From: Verrucomicrobiia bacterium
GTDB lineage: Bacteria; Verrucomicrobiota; Verrucomicrobiia; Limisphaerales; UBA11358
Assembly: GCA_031290985.1 (NCBI GenBank)
Contig: JARLJW010000053.1
Location: 1 to 64,000 of the forward strand
DNA length: 64,000 bases
Reading direction: 5' to 3'
Each line of letters opens with the position of its first letter. The first letter of the stretch is position 1. Below the pieces are notes generated by a model. The model was not told where the DNA came from. It saw only the letters and a program-made list of their open reading frames with translations, and made no database searches. Both the position numbers and the translations under genes were made by a program. Below, in pieces: positions 25,093 through 33,300 of the stretch.

Positions 25093-25728
25093 TCATCTAT
25101 TTTGCGAGGGTGGGGGGAATAATTTTGGGAAAAAGCGGCCGGTGCGGGCCAAATAATCGCCGTATGCCCGGCCGTGGACGGTCAGAAGATACCCCTCTTC
25201 ATCCTTCGCCTTGGCCAGAATGGAAAAGTAATGGACGACGAGGGTGATGGCGGACACGACCGTGGGCAGCAGCAGGGCAGCGCCGGCCAGCATGAGCAGT
25301 TGAAACATATAGATGGGATGCCGGATCACACGGTACGGCCCCCGGTTGACGAGCGTGGTTTTCTCCGCCGGATTCACGCCGATCCGCCAGGTGTTGCCCA
25401 TGATGGCATAACACCAGAGCGTGGCCGCATAGCCCGCCACCGTCAGCACAATGCCTGATACGAGGCTGAACGGCGCGAAGAACGAAGCCTCCGCCGGCCA
25501 CCATGAAGGCAGGTGGTGGCCGAGCAGCAGCGGCTGGGCCAGCCAGGAACCGATGACGAGCAGCCAGGAAAGCAACAGCACTTTTTCCTTCGCATTGCGG
25601 GGTTTCAAGTTGGGCGACCGGCCGATGCGGCGGCGGATGCGGCGCGCCTGGACCAGCACGCCGGCCCAGTACAGGAGGGCCGCGCCGAAAACGACGGCGC
25701 GCCGCAACAGGAATTCTTCAGTGGTCAT
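25093..25728 (-). CDS. Isoprenylcysteine carboxyl methyltransferase-like membrane methyltransferase
   Basis: 211 residues with four or five membrane segments (AVVFGAALLYWAGVLV, VLLLSWLLVIGSWLA, LVSGIVLTVAGYAATLW, a pair around 145-170). The C-terminal SAM-binding pattern of the ICMT/PEMT family is present: GPYRVIRHPIYMFQ followed by DEEGYLLTVHGRAYGDYL. Bacterial members methylate lipids or small molecules in the membrane. Its start lies inside the end of the upstream lipoprotein gene (11-base overlap). The substrate could be the product of the adjacent acyl pathway. Confidence 0.82.
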   Translation of the reverse strand: MTTEEFLLRRAVVFGAALLYWAGVLVQARRIRRRIGRSPNLKPRNAKEKVLLLSWLLVIGSWLAQPLLLGHHLPSWWPAEASFFAPFSLVSGIVLTVAGYAATLWCYAIMGNTWRIGVNPAEKTTLVNRGPYRVIRHPIYMFQLLMLAGAALLLPTVVSAITLVVHYFSILAKAKDEEGYLLTVHGRAYGDYLARTGRFFPKLFPPPSQNR

Positions 25729-26779
25729 TTTTTTGTTTTGCCGCCTGCGCCCGGATCAACCGTTGCAGTTCCAGCACCCAGTGTTTTTTGATGCCATGCC
25801 AGACGTCGGCGGCCCAGAGGATGTTCGAGCTGTCGCTGTCAAAGGTCTGATCCAATTGCGGCGTGTTGGTCGGAGTGTAATTGTTGATCCAGTCCTTGAT
25901 GGCCTGGTTTTTCACGAGATGGCTGGTGGCCGGAATGGTGAAATGCCCGTAACTCGGCGGCAGTTGCACGTTGCGCACCCCGGCCTTGCCGGTGGCCTGA
26001 TAGAGATTTTCCGAGCTGTAGCCAAAGCCGTCCGCGCCCACAATATCCAGGCCGACGTAGAACCCGGTGAATTCCTCCACCGAATCGGGAATCTTCCGCA
26101 GTTCCGCGTCCACGCCCCAGGCGTTGGGGAGCAACCGCGCCAATCCACCCGCAGCCAGCGCGGACACATAGGAAAGTTGCAGGCCGACCACCGGGCGTTT
26201 TTCGCCGGTCAACGGGTCGGTGATGTCGCTGCGGGGCTCGGTCTGCCGGGTCAACGGATTCCAGACGGAAATTTTTTCAGTCGTATCGCCGGAAAGCTCA
26301 TGCAGGACCTTGACCGCCATCATCCCGCCCAGGCTGTGGCCCACGATCATGGGGCGCAAACCGTCCCGCTCATAATACCACGCGGCAGCGCCCGCGATCT
26401 TTTCGCTGCTCGTGTAGCCGCTGAAGGAATATGAGCCGTCGCCGGGATTCCGGATGCTGGCTTCGGGATAACCCATGCCGGTCAAAAATTCCGAGAACGA
26501 CACCATGTCCAGATAGACGGGATAAATGCCGCCGTGGATGTTGATGATCCGGGGCGCCGGGGCCAGCGCGAGCACTTCCCGGACATCCTTTTCCGTGACC
26601 CGCTCCGGGTCGAGGGCCAGGATTTTATTTTTCAGGCCGGGTGGGAAAACAAAATCGCGGCCCGGGGTGGCTTTTTCCATCTGCTGGCGCAACAAATCCA
26701 CGTCCGGATGCGGCGTGGCGCAGCCCGCGAGGATCAGCGCGGCGCACAGGAACAGGCATGAGGGCGTTTTCGCTTTCAT
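25718..26779 (-). CDS. Lipoprotein alpha/beta hydrolase
   Basis: 353 residues. The lipoprotein leader MKAKTPSCLFLCAALILAGC ends in lipobox LAGC. A serine-hydrolase nucleophile elbow is visible in MIVGHSLGGMMAVKVLHE (about residue 150), and a histidine in SYGHFTIPATSH (about 290) may complete the triad. Probably an outer-membrane or periplasmic esterase/lipase. It ends inside the methyltransferase gene and begins one base after the acyltransferase stop, so all three are co-transcribed. Confidence 0.82.
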   Translation of the reverse strand: MKAKTPSCLFLCAALILAGCATPHPDVDLLRQQMEKATPGRDFVFPPGLKNKILALDPERVTEKDVREVLALAPAPRIINIHGGIYPVYLDMVSFSEFLTGMGYPEASIRNPGDGSYSFSGYTSSEKIAGAAAWYYERDGLRPMIVGHSLGGMMAVKVLHELSGDTTEKISVWNPLTRQTEPRSDITDPLTGEKRPVVGLQLSYVSALAAGGLARLLPNAWGVDAELRKIPDSVEEFTGFYVGLDIVGADGFGYSSENLYQATGKAGVRNVQLPPSYGHFTIPATSHLVKNQAIKDWINNYTPTNTPQLDQTFDSDSSNILWAADVWHGIKKHWVLELQRLIRAQAAKQKNDH

Positions 26780-26780
26780 G

Positions 26781-28067
26781 TCACGGCTGCAATTGTTTCA
26801 CCATTTCGACAAACCTGGCTTTGAGCTGCTCGACGGCCGGCCGGTCGAAAAATACCGGGCGGTAGGAGATGCCGATGTTCACGGCATCGCCGGCGGTCGT
26901 GACTGAAAGGACCAGGGGCGTGACCGGGCCGGCGGAGACCGCGCGAAAATAGTCCGGCGCTTTTTCGCCCGGCGGGCGTTCCCAGAGGGAATTGAGGTTC
27001 AGGTTGGTGATGCCGCCCCAGAGCGGATAGTTTTTGCGGTAAACCTTTATCCGCTGTGGCGGGGAAAACCTGGGGAGCAGGAGGCAGCTCAGGACCATGT
27101 CCAATGACGGGCTCAGGTACAAGCGGCGCTGCTTGAGGGCCAGGGTCTGGCGGCGGATGTCGCCCGCCAGTTGCTGCAAGGTGGTGCCCTCGGGCAGCCC
27201 GTGCGTGACCAGCCAGGAACCCAGGAACAGCCCGAAGGCCCGCCGGCCGGCCAAGCCGGTTTCCTTCCGCAGGTTGACGATGCAGCCGATGGAAATGTGC
27301 CGGCGTTTCGGGTCGCCCAGACGCCAATGGGTCGTGGGGGAGAGGCTGTTTACGAGCAGCGCCAGAAACAGGTCGTTGAGCTTCACGTCCCACGCCTTGG
27401 CCGTGGTGACCAGAGATTTCAGATCCTCCGAACCAAGGGTGAAGAAGGTGAAGGCGGTGGTCAAATCCTGCACGTCACGACAAACGAGACGGCAGGTGTG
27501 CCGCATGTTCCGGATGTGCACGGGCAGCGCGGCGATTTTTCCCGCCAGCAGCCCGGGACGGGAAAACAGCCCGTCGCGGTAAGGGGGATGGAGGTTGAAC
27601 GGCTGCGGACGGGATGGTTCGCCCGGGTGCAAATAGGCCGTCACGATGTCCCGCAGCAGGAGCACAATGGCTTCGGCATCGGCGATGGCGTGAAAATAAA
27701 CGAGGCCGAGCGAAACGGCGGCCGGCTCCGGCACGGCAAAAAACCGGAAGGGGTTGAAGGATTCGCCTTGAATGAAAGGGGTGTTCAACTGCCGTTCGAT
27801 CTCCTCGCAGGGTGCGCGGTGCCGGTCGCCGGCGGCGAGGATCCTGATTTCACAGGTCACCGGGCCGCCGCGATATTCATAGGTGCCGCGCCCGCGGTCC
27901 AGGGTCAGGCCGGTGAGGCCGTGGGCCGCCAAGGTGCCGTTGACGGCCCGGGCCAGGCGTTCGGAATCGAAGGCCGCCGGAATCCGCACGACGTGGATGG
28001 CGTTGTAGGGATGCAGATCGTTCCACTGGAGCATGGTCCGCTGAAACATGTTCAATCTGCCGGGCAT
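26781..28067 (-). CDS. Condensation-domain-like (HxxxD) acyltransferase
   Basis: 428 residues resembling the chloramphenicol acetyltransferase/NRPS condensation fold, standing alone with no carrier domain. The catalytic HxxxD is seen in GLVYFHAIADAEAIVLLLRD (about residues 126-145). Such enzymes transfer an acyl group to an alcohol or amine. Position at the head of a run with a lipoprotein hydrolase, a membrane methyltransferase and a dedicated acyl-ACP pathway suggests that it assembles the final lipid or ester. Substrate unknown; a wax-ester or papA-like role is also possible. Confidence 0.75.
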   Translation of the reverse strand: MPGRLNMFQRTMLQWNDLHPYNAIHVVRIPAAFDSERLARAVNGTLAAHGLTGLTLDRGRGTYEYRGGPVTCEIRILAAGDRHRAPCEEIERQLNTPFIQGESFNPFRFFAVPEPAAVSLGLVYFHAIADAEAIVLLLRDIVTAYLHPGEPSRPQPFNLHPPYRDGLFSRPGLLAGKIAALPVHIRNMRHTCRLVCRDVQDLTTAFTFFTLGSEDLKSLVTTAKAWDVKLNDLFLALLVNSLSPTTHWRLGDPKRRHISIGCIVNLRKETGLAGRRAFGLFLGSWLVTHGLPEGTTLQQLAGDIRRQTLALKQRRLYLSPSLDMVLSCLLLPRFSPPQRIKVYRKNYPLWGGITNLNLNSLWERPPGEKAPDYFRAVSAGPVTPLVLSVTTAGDAVNIGISYRPVFFDRPAVEQLKARFVEMVKQLQP

Positions 28068-28075
28068 AGACGAAT

Positions 28076-28268
28076 TTTCAAAATACGGAATGCGGCGATG
28101 GCGGCAGGCCTCCGGCCGACCGTAGAGCCGGGTTTGCAGTCCGGCGGATAAAACTGCTCGCGGGTTCCAGGCGCAGGGAAATGTTCGGGTGACGGCGGCG
28201 TTGACACGGTTCTTTCCGGGCGGCAGGGATGCCGCCCTCTACGTCAGGCAGGATGCCTGACGCTACAC
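28076..28268. repeat. REP-like cluster, copy 2, joined to an inverted-repeat fragment
   Basis: 28076-28100 is a left-arm fragment of the element at 9132-9250 (TTTTCAAAATACGGAATGCG). From 28101 on it matches 18057-18225: CCGTAGAGCCGGG, a spacer, then GGGCGGCAGGGATGCCGCCC and GTCAGGCAGGATGCCTGAC. One repeat family has inserted beside the other. Confidence 0.78.
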
Positions 28269-28398
28269 GCAAACCGCACTTAGAGCGGTTAAAGAAAAAC
28301 TGCGGCCATTCGGCTGGCAAGGAAGAAGAGGGCGGTCTTTCCCCAGGAGGCAGAATTGCGATGTCTGCTGAAACGGGCATGCAATTTATTGATCCGCC

Positions 28399-28950
28399 TC
28401 AACCAGTGATGCGGCCGACGTTGATCTGATGCTTCAGGCAATAGGCACCGTTGTCCACGTACTTCTGCGCCCACCATTTCAGGCCGGCGCGTTCCTGCCG
28501 GGTGAGTTTGCGGACGACCTTGGCGGGCGCGCCGAGAACGAGCGAGCCGGGCGGGATTTTGGTGCCCTGCGTCACCAGCGCCTTCGCGCCGATGATGGAT
28601 TGTTTGCCGATGACCGCGCCGTCCAGGATCACCGCGCCCATGCCGACGAGCACTTCATCACCGACTTTGCACGCGTGAACGACCGCGCTGTGGCCGACGG
28701 TCACCCAGTTGCCGAGCACGCAGGCGAAATCATCGGCGAGGTGCAGCACGGCGTTGTCCTGCACGTTGGAATGGTGGCCGACGACGATGCGGTTGATGTC
28801 GCCCCGCAACACTGCGCCATACCAGACGCTGGAATGCGCGCCGAGAGTCACGTCGCCCAGGACGACGGCGGTGCTGGCGAGGTAAACATTTTTGCCGAGC
28901 TTCGGCTGCTTGCGTAAAAAAGTGTCGAGTTGTTGGTCGAGTTTGCCCAT
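28399..28950 (-). CDS. Gamma-carbonic anhydrase family protein
   Basis: 183 residues forming a left-handed beta-helix of hexapeptide repeats. The three zinc histidines are retained: AVLHLADD, VTVGHSAVVHACK. The active-site stretch VQDNAVLH fits the CamH/YrdA-PaaY type. Function is reversible CO2 hydration or, in some members, a structural or CoA-related role. It is a single gene flanked by repeat-rich DNA. Confidence 0.88.
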   Translation of the reverse strand: MGKLDQQLDTFLRKQPKLGKNVYLASTAVVLGDVTLGAHSSVWYGAVLRGDINRIVVGHHSNVQDNAVLHLADDFACVLGNWVTVGHSAVVHACKVGDEVLVGMGAVILDGAVIGKQSIIGAKALVTQGTKIPPGSLVLGAPAKVVRKLTRQERAGLKWWAQKYVDNGAYCLKHQINVGRITG

Positions 28951-29228
28951 GGAGGGAAAGCTAGCAGAAATCGTGATTCAGACCATGAAATATGTGGTGG
29001 GGCCGCCCTTCAATTACTGGAAATCGAAAACAGGTGTAGCGGCTACATGGCATATTTTGGGGATGGGGGCATCATCAATTTGCGAGTCCAAGAAACCGCT
29101 GAAAGCGGTTGGGCGATGGTCAATGAGCATGATGGGGCACCGGGCTAAAGCCCCGGTGTTAATGAAATTGGCCGGGCCATCGCCCCGGCAGGGATCGGCG
29201 GCCGATTTTTACTGATTATTTATTTTTG

Positions 29229-29275
29229 GGGGTTGGACAGCCTTTGTCCAACTGGCTGTGAAAGGATGGCCGGAG
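29229..29275 (+). repeat. TTGGACA hairpin unit, copy 1
   Basis: TTGGACA-GCCTT-TGTCCAA (29233-29251) is a perfect 7-bp stem, inside a 40-base block that is nearly identical to 61492-61535 (GGGGTTGGACAGCC ... GGATGGC). Downstream sequence GAATGACGAAATCCGAAG is also similar. Confidence 0.8.
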
Positions 29276-29395
29276 TGAATGACGAAATCCGAAGGCCGAA
29301 GACCGAAGGCGCCGGTCGCCCCCTGGTGGCGTTCAGGCAAGCCGCACAGACGATCACGATGAAAACAGATGAGAAAAAAGGCCGAAAACATTGGG

Positions 29396-29445
29396 AATCC
29401 AAGTAAATCCAAGTAAATCCAACCAAATCCAACCAAATCCAACCA
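29396..29445 (+). repeat. 10-bp tandem repeat (AATCCAAGTA / AATCCAACCA), five units
   Basis: Two AATCCAAGTA and three AATCCAACCA units with exact 10-bp period, followed by an A/T-rich run. The period and the A/T tail match the AATCCGACTG arrays at 29862-29906 and 61692-61745. Confidence 0.85.
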
Positions 29446-29517
29446 AAATTTTTACGATATGCGGTTTACCTGGCCATTGGCGAAGCGGCGGGGCTCGCGG
29501 GCTTGGCGGACGGCGGT

Positions 29518-29573
29518 TGCAAGCGAAAGCGGTGTCGCGGCTGCCGCCTTGCCACCGCAGTCCATGACGCGGT
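29518..29573 (+). repeat. Palindromic unit, inverted copy of 38-99
   Basis: GCGAAAGCGGTGTCGCGGCTG, then TGCCACCGCAGTCCATG. The reverse complement of about 38-86 reads GCGAAAGCGGTGTCGCCGCTG and TGCCACCGCAGTCC, so the two copies are in opposite orientation 29 kb apart. Confidence 0.7.
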
Positions 29574-29650
29574 CGGCAAGGCCATGTCGCCGGGGCTCAC
29601 TCGAATGCGGCTCTATCGAAACCATGGGTTGGTTATGGCCACGGGACCCG

Positions 29651-29690
29651 GCACCCCTCACCCTAACCCTCTCCCCTCCGAGGGGCGAGG
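29651..29690. repeat. CCCTCACCCTAACCC repeat, copy 2
   Basis: ACCCCTCACCCTAACCC followed by CTCTCCCCTCCGAGGGGCGA; same unit as 16721-16762 with one change in the second stem arm. Confidence 0.75.
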
Positions 29691-29861
29691 GAACCGCGTT
29701 GGGTCGACGGCAACGCACGACCATGAGTTGCACATCGGTTTTTGATCTTTTCTACAGGGCAACTCGAATGCCTGCGGCGCAGGGGGCGAGCCGGACGGGG
29801 CGTTTGGGGCGAGGAGACTTTGCAGTCGGCCACCAACCTGCGCTCCGGGGAAGGGCAGACC

Positions 29862-29930
29862 ATTTTATCCGACCGAATCCGACTGAATCCGACTGTTAAA
29901 TTTTTCAAACCCAATCCAAAGCCATGAAAC
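29862..29930 (+). repeat. 10-bp-phased AATCCGACTG array with conserved flank
   Basis: ATCCGACCG, AATCCGACTG, AATCCGACTG, then TTAAATTTTTC and ACCCAATCCAAAGCCATGAA. The array and its right flank match 61692-61786 almost base for base. Confidence 0.82.
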
Positions 29931-30324
29931 TGATGCGGCAAGGCAAAAATCGGGTTGCGAGATGCGTGGGTTGCGGGGACGAGTTCCGCAGTGGCCAGCC
30001 TGCTCCGGCTGGCTACGCGGGCGGGCCACCCGCGCTCCAATCCAACCGAATCCAAGTAAATCCAACCAAAAAATATGAGGCGCGAAGGCCGATGCCGGAA
30101 GGGCCGGCACGCATTAACACGAAATGAACAACAAGGCGCGAGGACGAGGACGAGAACGAGGACGAGGGGAGGCGGTCAAACCGGCCGGGCATCCCCTGAA
30201 TTGGCTATGGCGCAGATGCCGGGCCGGGCTAAACTATTTAACCAAATTCCACATTCCATGCACCATCCCGCCCTTCATTTCATGGGAGACCCCACGCAAC
30301 CAACCGGCCCGGCCTTAAGTTGAC

Positions 30325-33300
30325 ATGCGAGGCGCAATTAAAAACAACCCGGCGACCGGGCGAAACGACGTGAGCGAACCCGCCACGATTTTTCCCGGCC
30401 AACGTATAAAACAACATTTTGTGAAATTTTATTTCAAAACCGGCCTGCTGCTCGGCCTGGCGCTGGTGGTCGGCCCCGTTTTTGCCAACGTGCCGGGCGG
30501 CGGCACGGGCACCGGTCCCAACGTCACCCTGGTGGACAACGGCAACGGCACGGTGACGATGGCCAACGGCATCGTTTCCATCCTCATCGACAAGACCAGC
30601 GCGAATGTCGACCAGATGAATTACACCTACAACAACAACGGTTCGACCCAGACGGTCAACGTGCTGGCGGGGGGCAACAATGGCGGCCAGTTGTACTGGG
30701 AGTTCGGCGGGTTCAGCAGCGGGGCGCCGACCTATTCGGTGGTGGCCAGCAGCCCGGACTACGCGGAGGTGGACCTGTTGTTCACCTCAGCGAGCAGCGG
30801 CCAGGTGGACATCCATTTATCCATGCCGCGTGGCGCGACGGGATTTTACGTGACGCCGATCTGGATCCACCGCAGCACGGATGCGGCGATGAGCATGGGC
30901 GAATGCCGCGACAACATCTATTCGGGATCCATCTTCAACTGGCTGAGCGTGGATGCCATGCGCAACAAGCTGATGCCGGTGAATCCAAACAACAGCGCCG
31001 TGGGCGTGCAGGGTGCGCCGGTGGAATGTTCCCTGTGGACGAACGGCATCTACGCGGGACGTTACGAGGACAAATACAAATACAGCGCCGATTACGGGAC
31101 GCTGCGCGCCTGGGGCTGGAGCAGTGTGGGCACGGGCGGCAAGAACATCGGCCTGTGGGATGTGCCGGCGAGCTTTGAGTACATGGCCAGCGGCCCGATG
31201 CGGCGGGAACTGACCAGCCACATGGGCACGACGATCCTGAACACGCCGCACGGCGCCCACTATGGCTTCTGTTCCGATTCAAGCTGGGCGGCCGGCGAGG
31301 TCTGGGCCAAAGTTTGCGGCCCGCATTTCATCTATTGCAACGCCATCACCAACAGCATCACCGCGACCAACGCCGCCGCCCAGGCGTTGTATGCCGATGC
31401 CCTCGCCCAGGGCAATGCCGAGACCGGGGCGTGGCCGTATTATTGGTTCACCAATGCGAACTATGCACCGGCGGCCGGGCGCGGCACGGTCACGGGCAAG
31501 ATCGTCATCAACGACATTTACAACCCGAATGCGAGCGCCGCGAACTTGTGGGTCGGCGTCGAGCAGCAGCCGAATCCCAGTTCGACCATCACCTATGATT
31601 TTGAGAAGTGGTACAAGCCGTATCATTTCTGGGTGAAAACGGACGCGAACGGAAATTTCACCATTCCCGACGTCATTGCCGGCGCGAACTACACGCTCTA
31701 CGCATTCGGGCCGGGCGCGGCGGGAACCTTTCAATCGCAGGCGCAGACCGGCGGCAGTGCGCCGAATGAATTGGACATCCCAACACCCCAGTTCAGCGTG
31801 ACCGTCCCGGCGGGCGGGACGAACAATCTGGGCACGGTGACCTGGACACCCACGCGGGTCGGCCCGACAGTTTTTGAAATCGGCTACCCGGACCGCACGG
31901 GCGGAAAGTTCCGCCACGGCGATGACTGGTGGGTCGGCGACATCGGACCCGGCCCGACGAATCCGATGCCGGTGTGGACGAAATTTCTCGAATATCCCTT
32001 CGATTTTCCCAATGGCGTCAATTACACGGTCGGCTCCAGCCGCTGGACCACGGATTGGAATTTCATCCAGCCGGTGGTGGTGGACGCCGCCGGCAATTAC
32101 AACGGCTCGACCTCCACCATTAATTTCAACCTGACCGCCGCCCCGGGCGCCACCGCCTCGCTATACATCGGGTTGTCGTCAGATTATCAAGGGCCGCTCA
32201 TCGTGCAGGTCAACGGGAACAATCTCGCGGGCAGTTCGGGATATTTTCCGGCTTACAGTTCATCCGCTGACGGCAGCGACGCCTCCATCCGCGAAGGCAT
32301 CCACGGGGTGTTCTCCGACAACCGCCTCACGTTTTCCGGCAGCCTGCTGCACGCCGGACAGAACAGCATAACCATCAACATGCGCAAGGGCGGCTATTTT
32401 GCCAACCATGCGATGTATGACTACCTCCGCCTCGAACTCACGGGCTACCTGCCGCCGCCGCCCCCAAGTGTGACGGCCTACGCCGGCAATGGTCGAAACT
32501 TGATTTCCTGGCCGGTGCAACCCGGCGCGGTGAGTTACAACATCCTCCGCTCCACCACTTCGGGCAGCGGCTTTGCGGCCATCACCAATGGGGTCACCGG
32601 TCCCGTCTGCGGCAGCGGATTCAACAATGCGACCTGCCTGGATGCCAATGTCGTCAACGGCACGACCTACTATTATATTGTCCAATCCGTAAATTCAGTT
32701 GGCACCACCAACTCGCCGCCAAGTTCGGGGGTCACGCCGTCGGGGGCGATTTCCGCCGCCATTCCCGCGGCGCCGGCCAGCGTGAGCATCGGCGGCGCGG
32801 CCCACCAAAGCGTCACGGTGAACTGGAGCGCATCTGCCGGCGCCAATTTTTACACCGTGTATCGTTCCACTTTGTATGACAACGGCGGCGGAGCCTCGAA
32901 TGTTCTCGGGACCATCGTCCTCAACAACACGACCACGACCACCAGCTACACCGACACGACGCCCACGGACGGCAGCATTTACAGCTATTATGTGACGGCC
33001 ACGAGCGCAGGCGGCACGAGTGCGGCCGCCGCCGCCGCGCCGGCCGTGGCCTTGCCGGCACCGCCGGCGAGCGCGCCGGGTTCGTGCACCGGGCTGTTTA
33101 TCGGGGCCAACATCCTGCTCAACTGGCCGGCGGTTCCCGGGGCCGTGGGCTACATCGTCCGGCGCGGGACGAGCAGCGGCGGGCCCTATACTTATGTGCA
33201 GAGCGTCACCGAGACGACTTTTACCGATGCCGGCTTGAATGTGGCGGCGACCTATTACTACCAGGTGACGGCGGTCAATGCCGCCGGGGTTTCAGCCGGG

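Larger units (their letters stand above)
28951..30324. other. 1.4 kb non-coding repeat mosaic
   Basis: No gene is supported. In order it holds an inverted copy of the 514-541 unit (29029-29056), the TTGGACA hairpin (29233-29251), a 10-bp tandem (29396-29445), the palindromic unit (29518-29573), the CCCTCACCC repeat (29651-29690), a second phased repeat (29862-29906) followed by a segment shared with 61746-61786, and a short phased unit (30043-30070). Much of the order is repeated at 61490-61790. Confidence 0.65.

Noticed and set aside
29396-29445. CRISPR array
   Set aside because: Units are 10 bp with no variable spacers, too short for CRISPR repeats; no cas genes in the window.
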